Source: Deinococcus hopiensis KR-140
GTDB taxonomy: Bacteria > Deinococcota > Deinococci > Deinococcales > Deinococcaceae
Direction: 5' to 3'
Assembly: GCF_900176165.1 (NCBI RefSeq)
Contig: NZ_FWWU01000003.1
Location: 1 to 64,000 of the forward strand
Length of the DNA: 64,000 nucleotides
In this document: piece by piece, positions 54,881-64,000 of the stretch
Layout of the letters: each line of letters begins with the position of its first letter
Position numbering within the stretch: position 1 is the stretch's first letter
The notes under the pieces: model-generated
What the model saw: the letters and a program-made list of their open reading frames with translations, nothing else
Database searches by the model: none
What the model was told of the DNA's origin: nothing
Made by a program: the position numbers and the translations under genes

Positions 54881-55879
54881 ATGAAAGTGCTCTTCATCGG
54901 TGGCACCGGCATCATCAGCTCCGCCTGCTCGGCGTTGGCGGTAGAGCGGGGCGTGGACCTGTACCTGCTCAACCGCGGGCACACGGCGTCCCGTCCCGCG
55001 CCGGCTGGAGCGCGGCAGCTCAACGCAGACATTCGCGATCCCGGGTCCGTTCGGGAAGCGCTGGGGCAACTCACCTTTGACGCGGTGGTGAACTGGGTGG
55101 CCTTTACCCCCGAGCACGTCGAGCGCGACCTGGACCTGTTTCGGGGCCGAACCGGGCAGTACGTGTTCATCAGCTCCGCCTCGGCGTATCAGACGCCGCC
55201 CGCACGCCTGCCTGTGGTCGAGTCCACTCCGCTCGTTAACCCGTTCTGGGCCTATTCGCGGAACAAGATCGCGTGCGAAGACCGGCTCGTCCGGGCCTAC
55301 CGGGAGGAGGGCTTTCCGGTGACCATCGTGCGGCCCTCGCATACGTACGATCAGACCCTGCTGCCCATGGACGGCGGGTATACGGTGGTCCACCGGATGC
55401 GGCAGGGCAAGCCCGTCATCGTGCATGGCGACGGGACGTCCCTGTGGGTCCTGACGCACCACCGCGATTTCGCACGGGGGTTCGTGGGGTTGCTGGGCCA
55501 CCCGCAGGTCATCGGCGACGCCTTTCACATCACTTCCGACGAGTGGTTGACCTGGAATCAGATTTTTGAACTCGTGGCCAGGGCCGCAGGTGTCCGCGCC
55601 GAAACCGTGCACATTCCGTCGGACGTGATCGCGCGCTCCGATCCCGAATGGGGAGCGGGTCTGCTGGGTGACAAGGCGCACAGCATGGTGTTCGACAACT
55701 CGAAAATCAAGCGCGTGGTGCCCGAGTTCGCGGCGACGATTCCCTTCGCCCGGGGAGCCGAGGAGATCATGGCCTGGTTCGATGGGGACCCCGCACGGCG
55801 CGTGGTAGACGCCGCGCTTGATCGCAGGATGGATGACCTGATCGCGCGGCAGGCGCGCTTGGAGTTCGGGCAACCGTAG
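54881..55879 (+). CDS. NAD-dependent epimerase/dehydratase family protein
   Basis: A 332-residue extended SDR. The nucleotide-binding GGTGIIS is at residues 7-13, the catalytic Y125-x3-K129 in FWAYSRNKIACED, and the substrate-side motif TIVRPSHTYDQ follows. The pattern (LYLLNRGHT, VVNWVAFTPEHVERDLDLF, HHRDFARGFVGLL) is close to the NAD-dependent epimerases of the chloroplast CSP41-like and bacterial nucleoside-sugar group; the actual substrate is unknown. GGAGG lies 8 nt before the ATG. Transcribed alone. Confidence 0.88.
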   Translation: MKVLFIGGTGIISSACSALAVERGVDLYLLNRGHTASRPAPAGARQLNADIRDPGSVREALGQLTFDAVVNWVAFTPEHVERDLDLFRGRTGQYVFISSASAYQTPPARLPVVESTPLVNPFWAYSRNKIACEDRLVRAYREEGFPVTIVRPSHTYDQTLLPMDGGYTVVHRMRQGKPVIVHGDGTSLWVLTHHRDFARGFVGLLGHPQVIGDAFHITSDEWLTWNQIFELVARAAGVRAETVHIPSDVIARSDPEWGAGLLGDKAHSMVFDNSKIKRVVPEFAATIPFARGAEEIMAWFDGDPARRVVDAALDRRMDDLIARQARLEFGQP

Positions 55880-56381
55880 GGCTGCGCACCCTCTTCAGCT
55901 CCAAAGGTCCCGCCTTCCCCTGCTCCCGTTAAGCATTCCGGAGAGGACGGCGCGGGTGTCCTCCCGTTGCCAGACCGGCGAGGAGGTAGTGAACGGTGCT
56001 GCTCGGCAGGGCCTCATCAGGCGAACGGAAACGAGAACGCCAGGGTCAACATCTGTTCGGTCAGCCGCCCTCAATGATCGGAGAACGGCGGCGGGGAGAG
56101 GCACCCAAATACGAGGTCTGCAATCTCAGCCGATTGCAGTGACTGCATACGCCCGGCGTGTGAACTCACCCACCGGAAATTCAAGGAAGAAGTCGCACTC
56201 GACCACTTTGGTACGGCGTTCCTGACAGCGTCTGCCCCGTCACGCTGAGCAGCGTATGGTGGCCCTGACCTGACCTTCCGTGGTTGAGGGTGACCCACTC
56301 CGGTGACCCCTCTTGCCGCTCCCTGCACCTCTGCCAGAGCACCGTTGGGGGCGGGAGCGCCGCGCATACTGAGCGCGCACA
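55880..56381. other. Intergenic stretch of 500 bp
   Basis: No supported gene. It contains the palindrome TGCAGTGACTGCA (56135-56147), which could be an operator. Other open frames are short and lack ribosome sites. Confidence 0.4.
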
Positions 56382-58290
56382 TGCCTGACTGGTCGTACCG
56401 CCCCCTGTTTCGCCCGCTGCTGGTCCGGCTCAAAGGGCCCTGACGCTGGGCGTCTCGGGGAGCCTGGGGCGCTCGCGAGCGGGGGCCTGGCTCCTCGACT
56501 TCGTGGGCCGTCTCCGCCCCCATTCTTCCCTCGCCCGCGAACATCTGGGCCTGACCTTCCGGGCCCCGGTGGGTCTGGCAGCGGGTCTGGACGTGGAGGC
56601 CAGGGCAGCCCGGGGACTCGTGCAATTCGGCTTCGGCTTTCTGGAATTCGGCCCCGTCTCCCTCGAAGCGGTGGCTGGCCCGGATTCCGAACGCCTGGAA
56701 CGCGAAGAGGCCCTCCGCTCACCGGGCGTGCCCGTTAATCCGGGCATGAACGTCCTGAAAACCCACCTCGTTCGGGCTGGGCCTCTTCCAGTGCCGCGGC
56801 TCGTTCGCCTGGCCCACCGCCCTGGAGCGGCCGCCCGGGAGGCGACGGCCGAACGCCTGGCCCTGCTGGGTGCCCTCGACGCAGACGTTTTTCCCATCGA
56901 CGTCTCGGGCGATGAGCCGGAACGCTGGGGTGAGGCCGCCTGGCAGGAGCACATGCAGGTCCTGATCCGGGCCGCCGCGCCACGTCCTCTGCTGCTCGCC
57001 GTTCCGCCCGATCTGGAGGACGCCCCGTTGCGTGCCCTGCTGGTTCCGGCAAGGCAGGTCGGCGTGGCTGGGGTCCTGATCAAAGACGCCCGGCGGGACA
57101 CAGGCGGCGGGCAATTCGCGGGTCCCGCCGTCCTGCGCGACGTGCGAGACACCCTCGCGCGGGTGCGTCCCCTCTGGGAAACGGGGGGCCTCGTCATCGC
57201 CGGGGGAGTGCACACGCCGGGGGACGCCCTCGCGCTCCTGGCGGCTGGGGCCGATCTCGTGCAGGTACGTGCCAGACTCGTCTACAGCGGTCCCGCTCTT
57301 GCCCAGCAGGTCCACGAGACGTTGGCGATCGCCGCTCCCACTGACTCTGCCGGACCGCTGCACCGCCTCCTTCCCGGTGGGTGGCCGTGGGCTGCCCTGC
57401 TGGGTCTGGGCATGATTCTGGGCGGCCTGCTGGCCATCTGGGTGGGCCTGGTTTGGGTGGTTCTGCCCTACGACGAGGCCTTTGTCGGCCTGAACCGCGG
57501 GGGCCTCGCTGCTGTCAATCCCCACCTGCTGGATTTCATGGGGCACGACCGCCAGACACTGGCGGGCACGCTGCTTTCCATTGGGGCGATGTACCTGGGC
57601 CTGGCCGCCGTTCCGCTGCGGCGCGGAGAAGCCTGGGCGTGCGACACCCTGTGGCTGTCGGGTGGTCTGGGCTTCCTGAGTTTTTTCCTGTTCCTGGGCT
57701 ACGGCTATTTCGATCCGCTGCACGCGTGGGTGGCGACGCTGCTGCTGGTCTTTTTCGCCCTGGGGCTGTCCCGGCGGCCCCGCACCGAGGGAAGGGGAGA
57801 GGTGCCGGACCTCACGAATGACGCCTGTTGGCGGCGGGGTCTGTGGGGACAACTCCTGTTCGTTGCGACCGGAGCTGGGCTGGTGCTGGCGGGACTGACC
57901 ATCGCGGGGGTCGGCGTGACCTCGGTCTTTGTGCCGCAGGACCTGGCCTTCATGCACACCACCGCGCAGGCACTGCAGGAGGCCAACGGGCGCCTCATGG
58001 CCCTGATCGCGCATGACCGCGCTGGATTTGGCGGCGCGCTCGCCTCCGACGGCGTAACGGTGCTGCTCAGCGCGTTGTGGGGCTACCGGCGTGGAGCGTG
58101 CTGGCTGTGGTGGACCCTGCTGGCCGCCGGCACGCCGGGCTTCACCGCCGCGCTGTGGGTTCATGGGCACGTGGGCTACACCGATCCCTGGCACCTGGCC
58201 CCCGCTGTCATCGGTCTGGCCCTGTACGTGGCGGCGCTGATCACCTCGTTCCCCTTTTTGAACGGCCGCTTCGCCAGCCCGCCCTCTTGA
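56382..58290 (+). CDS. Dihydroorotate-dehydrogenase-like domain fused to a membrane domain (5' frameshift likely)
   Basis: The long frame opens at GTG 56503 (595 aa). Its first 275 residues follow the DHODH barrel (LGLTFRAPVGLAAGLD, FGFGFLEFGPVS, VPVNPGMNVLK, GGLVIAGGVHTPGDALALLAAGADLVQVRARLVYSGP), but the usual catalytic NRxGFNN-type loop is altered, so activity is doubtful. The remaining 320 residues form about eight membrane helices. A family-like N-terminus, MPDWSYRPLFRPLLVRLKG, starts at ATG 56382 and hits a stop at 56442; reading shifts there to LTLGVSGSLGRSRAGAWLLDFVGRLRP in the main frame. Either a recent frameshift removed the first 40 residues or the true start is internal. Confidence 0.7.
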
Positions 58291-58676
58291 CTGGGCGTGC
58301 CTTCCCCAGGTCCTGCCAGCGGCCCCTCTTCCCGCAGGCCTGACTTCTTCGGGAGACGGTCCACAGGCAGCTTTCCGCGGCCCTCATTCGGTGCTGGACA
58401 CCAAAGCGTGTCTGCCGGACCTACCGTACTGGACTACGCGCGGGGAGCGCGTGCTCCTCCTGGGGAACGGAGGAGGCAGCCTCAGCGCATGTGCGTGAGG
58501 GGCAGTAAGCCGGGACGGCCCACGCTGGGGGTTACCACAAAAGCTTTGCGCAAGGGGTGAAGGTCCCAAAACCGCTTGTTCGGCGAACCCAACGCCGGAG
58601 AAACCGGCATCTACAGGGCCCCACTGGCGTCGTGGTGAGCGCACAAGATTCTCGGAGCTGCTAAGCTAGAGGCTTG
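58291..58676. other. Intergenic stretch with three adjacent hairpins
   Basis: No supported gene. ACGCGC/GCGCGT (58436-58441 with 58447-58452), CTCCTCC/GGAGGAG (58454-58460 with 58469-58475) and CCTCA/TGAGG (58480-58484 with 58496-58500) fold into three stems in 65 bp. This may be a leader or small RNA; it matches no riboswitch I can recall. Confidence 0.35.
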
Positions 58677-59753
58677 ATGTCCAGCTCTCCCTGCCCTCTG
58701 TCCGTAGAGGAGCACCTCCGGCAATTACAACGCGTGTATGGCCCCCTCGGTCCTGCCTTTGCCGCAGAAGAACTGCAATGCAGTCTGGAAGCGGCTGCGC
58801 TTCACCTGTACGGGAGCCAGGTCGATGAACACTGCTGGGTAAGTCTGGCCGACATGGTCCGGCTGTGTGGTGCGGACAAGGACCGTTTGAAACGGTGGGT
58901 GCAAGGCGGCCAGATCCCCCGCATTCAGAGGCGAGGTCAGGGGCGGGGGCGTCCCCTCCTGATCCGTCTGACACACGCGCGCCAGTACCTGAACCTGCAT
59001 CCCGCGCACGCAGCGGAAACTCCTTTTCCCCTCTGGGAGTACTTGCCCCGCTTTACCGAGCAAGCTCCACAGCGTCGTGAACCTGCGCGTCCGACCAGAG
59101 TTCAGACGGTGGACCTGGACTGGCAGCTGGCACGGCGGGCGGCCTGGCCCATGACCCCACAACGCCTGGCAGACGCAGTGTACGGCGGCCGGTCCGCAGG
59201 GAAGCTGCGCAGGGCCCGACGGCTCCTTGGGCTCTGGGAAACGCAGGGGCGGGTCACCTGCTTTGCGCGGGGGCTGTACGACCTGGTTCGTCCAGCGCTG
59301 GTCCTGCGTCCGGAAGGGTATGGCCGCAGAGCACTGCCTCTGGAAGACCTGAAGAGGTTGCGCACATATCACCCGGAGATCACGCACTGGCAAAACGGGT
59401 CCCTCGCAGCCGCGTGGCGGTCATACAGCCGGTTGTACGGGGAGGCCCGGCTTCCGGTTTTTGACCGCCGGGAACCGTCGTTGCTGGAATACTTGATGGT
59501 CCGGCAACTGCATCCGGAGGTGGGGGAGTTGCGCCTGGATGCCCAGTATGAGGCGTTGTGCCGGGAGGTGGTGTTTTACCGGTTGGTGGCTGCGCCCGTT
59601 CAGGAACCTGTAGGGAAGAAATCTCCTGCGGTGACGGTGGCGAACATCGAGGCGGGCCTGATTGATTTCAAGGCGCTGGCAGAATTGACCCGCCGCAAGA
59701 TGCAGCGGGGCCCAGGTAAAGGTCATGATCAGGGCGGCGCCGCTTCCCCCTGA
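58677..59753 (+). CDS. Hypothetical protein with possible DNA-binding N-terminus
   Basis: I do not recognise this 358-residue protein. Residues 55-100 (CWVSLADMVRLCGADKDRLKRWVQGGQIPRI, then a basic Arg-rich stretch and LLIRLTHARQYL) look like an excisionase/MerR-type helix-turn-helix that would choose DNA. The middle is rich in Arg, Leu and Trp (LDWQLARRAAWPMTPQRLADAVYGG), suggesting a second winged helix. There is no signal or membrane segment. An in-frame TTG lies 3 nt before the ATG, and TAAGCT lies 9 nt upstream as a possible -10. It could be a regulator or a plasmid replication protein. Confidence 0.65.
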   Translation: MSSSPCPLSVEEHLRQLQRVYGPLGPAFAAEELQCSLEAAALHLYGSQVDEHCWVSLADMVRLCGADKDRLKRWVQGGQIPRIQRRGQGRGRPLLIRLTHARQYLNLHPAHAAETPFPLWEYLPRFTEQAPQRREPARPTRVQTVDLDWQLARRAAWPMTPQRLADAVYGGRSAGKLRRARRLLGLWETQGRVTCFARGLYDLVRPALVLRPEGYGRRALPLEDLKRLRTYHPEITHWQNGSLAAAWRSYSRLYGEARLPVFDRREPSLLEYLMVRQLHPEVGELRLDAQYEALCREVVFYRLVAAPVQEPVGKKSPAVTVANIEAGLIDFKALAELTRRKMQRGPGKGHDQGGAASP

Positions 59754-60070
59754 GCGGGTGCCAGGTGTTCTCCCCGTCACCCGGTCTGCCGGGGCCTGAA
59801 ACCCTCTCCTGGCCATTGCGGCGGTCCCCGCACCAAAACGTCCGTGGCAGGTGCGCGAGGTCGAAGAAACCCGGTGGATTGCCGGGGGCACCGGCGGTGT
59901 TGGCCTGTGGCGAGCGTGCGGGCGGTGGTTTGCAAAAGACCGCACAACGTTGATGACGGCTGTGGGTCCAGCTGTGGAGAATGGGGTGAGGTCGCGCAGG
60001 ACTTCGCCAATCTGGGCTTGCGGGACGCGCCGCCCTGGCCGGGAGCGGACACACGGAGGCGGAACGGGGG

Positions 60071-60115
60071 GCTCGGCTGGGTCAGGCTCTGAGGTAAAGC
60101 CTGACCCAGCCGAGC
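60071..60115 (+). terminator. Perfect 18-bp hairpin upstream of the SDR gene
   Basis: Arms at 60071-60088 (begins GCTCGGCTGG) and 60098-60115 (ends CCAGCCGAGC) are fully complementary with a 9-nt loop. It probably terminates transcription of the upstream unknown gene and insulates the SDR promoter, which lies 30 bp further on. Confidence 0.65.
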
Positions 60116-60144
60116 GGAGCAACGCCAGTGTGACGCCACCCTCT

Positions 60145-60150
60145 TACACT
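60145..60150 (+). promoter_or_regulatory. -10 hexamer of a leaderless promoter
   Basis: TACACT ends 6 nt before the SDR ATG and no Shine-Dalgarno site is present, so the message is probably leaderless. Confidence 0.55.
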
Positions 60151-60156
60151 TCGCGT

Positions 60157-60924
60157 ATGTCTTTTTCTGCACCTCGGGTGGCGCTCGTCACGGGCGGAAC
60201 GAGCGGTATCGGCCTGGCCATCTCACAACGGTTGCAGCGAGACGGCCTGCAGGTGGCCGTTCTGGACCTCGACCGACCTTCTGCGCGGGAGGTGGCCGCC
60301 GCACACTCGCTGAGCTTTATTGGAGCGGACCTCTCCCAACGCGCCGATTGCCAGCGCGCCGTTCAGGAAACGGTGGCCGCCCTGGGTGGGCTGGACGTCC
60401 TCGTGAACAACGCGGGCTTTCAGCATATCGATCCCATCGCCGAGTTTCCGGAAGACGTCTGGGACACCATGCTTCACGTGCTGCTCACGGCTCCCTTTCT
60501 GCTCAGCAAATACGCCTGGCCCCACCTGACGCGCTCCGGGCAGGGCCGCATCGTGAATATCGCCAGTATCCACGGTCACGTGGCGAGTCCCTTCAAGAGC
60601 GCGTATATCAGCGCCAAGCACGGCCTGATTGGTCTGACCCGGACGGCCGCGCTGGAGGCCGGAGAACAGGGCTTCACAGTCAACGCGATTTGCCCCGGAT
60701 ACGTCCGCACGCCCTTGGTCGAGAACCAGATCGCGGACCAGGCGCGCACCCGCGGCCTGACCCCACAGGACGTCGAGCAGAAGGTCATGCTGGAGCCTGC
60801 CGCCATCAAGCAACTCCTCAGCCCCGAGGACGTGGCGGCGCTGGCGAGCTACGTCGTCAGCCCCGCCGCGTGGGGCATGACCGGGGCCGTTCTGGACCTG
60901 GACCTGGGTTGGACTGCGCGGTAA
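60157..60924 (+). CDS. bdhA: 3-hydroxybutyrate dehydrogenase-like short-chain dehydrogenase
   Basis: A 255-residue classical SDR oxidising D-3-hydroxybutyrate to acetoacetate with NAD. The nucleotide motif TGGTSGIG is at residues 12-19, NNAG at 84-87, and the catalytic S137, Y150, K154 are present. The stretch AICPGYVRTPLVENQI with the later EQKVMLEPAAIKQLLSPEDVAAL is characteristic of BdhA among SDRs. It lies about 125 bp before a Liv-type ABC importer in the same direction, which suggests a hydroxy or keto acid is taken up and oxidised. Confidence 0.85.
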   Translation: MSFSAPRVALVTGGTSGIGLAISQRLQRDGLQVAVLDLDRPSAREVAAAHSLSFIGADLSQRADCQRAVQETVAALGGLDVLVNNAGFQHIDPIAEFPEDVWDTMLHVLLTAPFLLSKYAWPHLTRSGQGRIVNIASIHGHVASPFKSAYISAKHGLIGLTRTAALEAGEQGFTVNAICPGYVRTPLVENQIADQARTRGLTPQDVEQKVMLEPAAIKQLLSPEDVAALASYVVSPAAWGMTGAVLDLDLGWTAR

Positions 60925-61020
60925 AAGTCGAACTCCACCTCTGGACCGGCCGGGTGTAACCGGGATGTAACGGCTCCCCCTTACCTTGCTGCCCGTACCG
61001 CAATTCGGAAAGGGGGAAAG

Positions 61021-61053
61021 ATGCCCAAGCACGTTACTGGCGTCCCGTCATGA
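61021..61053 (+). CDS. Ten-codon upstream ORF coupled to livG
   Basis: ATG after AAGGGGGAAAG, then ten codons and a TGA at 61051-61053 that overlaps the ATG of the ABC ATPase gene (ATGA). It provides the only ribosome site near that gene, which itself has none, so reinitiation is the likely route of translation. The peptide sequence (MPKHVTGVPS) shows no obvious attenuator bias. Confidence 0.45.
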   Translation: MPKHVTGVPS

Positions 61054-61853
61054 CCCAGACGGAGGCGACGCCGCAGCCCGGGCCGTGGGCGGGAGCGGCC
61101 ACTCCGGTGGCCCTCGAAGCGCGGGGACTCGTGAAGGCATTTCGGGAGTTTCGCGCGACGAACGACGTGAGCCTCCGGGTGGACGAGGGGGAAATCCACG
61201 CCATCATTGGTCCGAACGGAGCGGGCAAGACCACCCTGTTCAACCTGCTCTCAGGCTTTCTCGCGCCGACAAGCGGTGAGGTGCTGCTGTTCGGCGAACG
61301 CATTCACGGCCTGCCGCCCCACGCCATCGTGCGCCGGGGCCTGTCCCGGTCGTTTCAGATCAGCAGCGTCTTTTCCAGCCTGACTGTCCGGGAAAATGTC
61401 CTCGTGGCGCTGCAATCGGCCACCGCCCTCCCGCGGCAGTTCTGGGTGCCGCTCTCCCGGCTCGACAAGCTCAGGCCCCGTGCAGACGAGATCCTGGCCG
61501 CGGTGGGATTGGGGGGCGCACCGGACCGCCTCGCCGCCGATCTCAGCCACGGCGAGAAGAGACAGCTGGAAATCGGGATCTCCCTGAGTCAGGACCCGCG
61601 CGTGCTGCTGCTCGACGAGCCGACCAGCGGAATGGGCTCGGAGGGCATTGCCCGGGTGATCGCCCTCGTCCGGCAGGTCGCCCGTGGCCGAACCGTTGTG
61701 CTCGTCGAGCACAACATGAGCGTGGTTGCCGAACTCGCCGACCGCATCACCGTGCTGCAATACGGCCAGGTGCTGGCGAGCGGGAAGTACGACGAGGTGC
61801 GGCGCGACCCCCGGGTCATCGAGGCGTATCTCGGCGAGGAGGCCCACGCATGA
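61050..61853 (+). CDS. ABC transporter ATPase (LivG-type)
   Basis: A 267-residue ATP-binding subunit of a branched-chain-amino-acid-type importer. Walker A GPNGAGKTT near residue 53, LivG-type SRSFQISSVFSSLTVRENVL, signature DLSHGEKRQLEIGISL and Walker B LLLLDEPTSGMG are visible, and the H-loop reads LVEHNM. The first 25 residues are a Pro/Ala-rich extension. It overlaps the upstream short ORF and the next gene by 4 nt each. Unlike the importer at 21-24 kb, this LivG is a separate chain. Confidence 0.92.
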   Translation: MTQTEATPQPGPWAGAATPVALEARGLVKAFREFRATNDVSLRVDEGEIHAIIGPNGAGKTTLFNLLSGFLAPTSGEVLLFGERIHGLPPHAIVRRGLSRSFQISSVFSSLTVRENVLVALQSATALPRQFWVPLSRLDKLRPRADEILAAVGLGGAPDRLAADLSHGEKRQLEIGISLSQDPRVLLLDEPTSGMGSEGIARVIALVRQVARGRTVVLVEHNMSVVAELADRITVLQYGQVLASGKYDEVRRDPRVIEAYLGEEAHA

Positions 61854-62608
61854 CGCTCTCCGCTGCTCAGGCCAGGGCCGCTGCTCCGCTCAACCCTTCC
61901 CCGTCCAGCCCTGCGCCCCTGCTCCGGGTGCAGAATCTGAACGCCTATTACGGGCAGAGTCACGTCCTGCACGGCGTGAACCTTCACGTCATGCCGGGCG
62001 AGGTGGTCAGCCTGATTGGGCGCAACGGCGCGGGCAAGACCACCACCCTGAAATCGATTATGGGCGTTCTGCGCAGCCGCACCGGAACGGTCTCCTTCGC
62101 GGGAGAGGACCTCACCCGGCTCCCCAGCAACCGCATCGCTGCCCGTGGCCTGGCCTGGGTTCCCGAAGAACGCGCCATTCTGAGCAGCCTGACGGTGCGC
62201 GAGAACCTGGAGCTGCCTCCGGCGCGCCCGGGGGGCTGGAGCACCGAACGCGCCCTGGAAGCTTTTCCCGTGTTGCGGGAGCGCAGCCATTATCCGGGCA
62301 GCAAGCTGTCGGGAGGTGAGCAGCAGATGCTCGCCACCCTGCGGGTGTTGCGCAGCGCTCCGAAGCTCCTGCTGCTCGACGAACCGAGTGAGGGCCTCGC
62401 GCCCGTCATCGTGCAGCGAATCGGGGACATGCTCCAGGACCTTCGCCGCGAAGGCCTCGCGGTGATTCTGGTCGAACAGAACCTGAAGTTTGCCACCCGC
62501 CTCGCGGACCGCCACTACGTTCTGGTGGACGGTCACGTCGTCGACGAGGTGCGCGCCGACGAGGTCGAGGCCCGCCGCAGCGACCTGCTGGGTTACCTGA
62601 GCGTTTGA
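61850..62608 (+). CDS. ABC transporter ATPase (LivF-type)
   Basis: A 252-residue second ATPase subunit: a Pro/Ala-rich N-terminal extension of 25 residues, Walker A GRNGAGKTT near residue 62, LivF-type AWVPEERAILSSLTVRENL, signature KLSGGEQQMLATLRVL and Walker B LLLLDEPSEGLAPVI. It overlaps livG by 4 nt and is followed after 29 bp by the substrate-binding-protein gene, an unusual order in which the receptor comes third. Confidence 0.92.
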   Translation: MTLSAAQARAAAPLNPSPSSPAPLLRVQNLNAYYGQSHVLHGVNLHVMPGEVVSLIGRNGAGKTTTLKSIMGVLRSRTGTVSFAGEDLTRLPSNRIAARGLAWVPEERAILSSLTVRENLELPPARPGGWSTERALEAFPVLRERSHYPGSKLSGGEQQMLATLRVLRSAPKLLLLDEPSEGLAPVIVQRIGDMLQDLRREGLAVILVEQNLKFATRLADRHYVLVDGHVVDEVRADEVEARRSDLLGYLSV

Positions 62609-62637
62609 CCCCTTTTTCCCTTCACCGGAGGACCACC

Positions 62638-63861
<1,224 letters not shown>

Positions 63862-63946
63862 GCGTGGTACCCCCAAGGTGCCCACTCCGGCGCAGCCCGC
63901 ATCACACTGACAGAGCCAGGACGCCCTCGCGCCTTGAAGGCGGCGC

Positions 63947-64000
63947 ATGAACACGCAACTCCTCCTGATTCAGGTGTTCAACGGACTCGTGAATGGAGCG
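63947..64000 (+). CDS. ABC permease (LivH-type), start only
   Basis: The first 18 codons (MNTQLLLIQVFNGLVNGA) match the opening of LivH-type permeases; the gene runs off the right edge of the window. It lies 85 bp after the substrate-binding-protein gene, so the permease genes of this importer continue beyond the window. Confidence 0.7.
   Translation, partial: MNTQLLLIQVFNGLVNGA

Larger units (their letters stand above)
59754..60156. other. Intergenic stretch ending in the SDR promoter
   Basis: About 400 bp without a supported gene; a long frame runs through it into the SDR gene but has no ribosome site. It holds a strong hairpin and the SDR -10 hexamer, listed separately. Confidence 0.45.

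Noticed and set aside
60477..60490. CTTCACGTG inside bdhA as a second parS
   Set aside because: Only half of the palindrome is present and it lies within coding sequence.

Overview
The window is high-GC bacterial DNA that reads as a secondary replicon (megaplasmid or second chromosome) of a Deinococcus-type organism. The reasons are a ParA/ParB pair whose ParA has an NHAGGAGKT P-loop, a parS-like palindrome beside parA, and at least six genes whose -10 hexamer (TANNNT) sits only 6-8 nt before the start codon, the arrangement expected of leaderless mRNAs, which are frequent in Deinococcus. The content is typical accessory metabolism: uptake systems, sugar-polymer degradation, LacI regulators and decaying genes. 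The genus assignment is inference; no rRNA or core marker lies in the window.

Layout. 0.6-1.3 kb: one unrecognised gene. 1.4-7.6 kb (minus): a complete urease operon ureAB-ureC-hypA-hypB-ureE-ureF-ureG-ureD, with nickel chaperones HypA/HypB inside it. 7.85-12.55 kb (plus): divergent urea ABC transporter urtABCDE. The two units form one urea-nitrogen module: import, hydrolysis, nickel-centre assembly. 12.6-18.4 kb: a delta-60-repeat lipoprotein, a LacI regulator and a large two-F5/8C, beta-helix lipoprotein, with two related palindromes in the LacI/lipoprotein intergenic region. 18.5-19.5 kb: a decayed IS701-like transposase interrupted by a small inverted-repeat (MITE-like) element that has a second copy at 47.7 kb.

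19.8-27.3 kb (plus): a branched-chain-amino-acid-type ABC importer with a fused permease-ATPase, followed by a GlcD-like FAD dehydrogenase and a phenylacetate-CoA-ligase-like enzyme, probably uptake and activation of an (aromatic) organic acid. 27.3-31.5 kb: GH16 and GH26 glycanases with a LacI regulator and LacI-type operators; the GH16 gene is shifted in a run of seven G. 31.5-37.8 kb: YugP-type membrane peptidase, dihydroxy-acid dehydratase, and an EfeO-like/FTR1 iron uptake pair. 37.85-38.97 kb appears gene-free.

39-41.9 kb: an esterase, then parB, parA and parS. 42.05-45.4 kb: an alpha-2-macroglobulin gene broken by several frameshifts. 45.5-49 kb: CopG-antitoxin-like protein, inorganic pyrophosphatase, a gene-poor stretch and a LacI gene with an in-frame stop. 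49.2-55.9 kb: aldo/keto reductase, PadR regulator divergent from an alpha/beta hydrolase, a HelD-like helicase and an NAD-dependent epimerase. 56.4-59.8 kb: a dihydroorotate-dehydrogenase-like domain fused to a membrane domain, and an unknown protein. 60.1-64 kb: a 3-hydroxybutyrate-dehydrogenase-like SDR followed by another Liv-type ABC importer that runs off the end of the window.

I found no rRNA, tRNA, CRISPR array or intact insertion sequence. The features that most deserve a second look are the HypAB genes in the urease operon (HypA has a CxxH zinc site), the ParA without the signature lysine next to parS, the two-copy MITE-like element, and the small coupled upstream ORFs in front of both liv operons.
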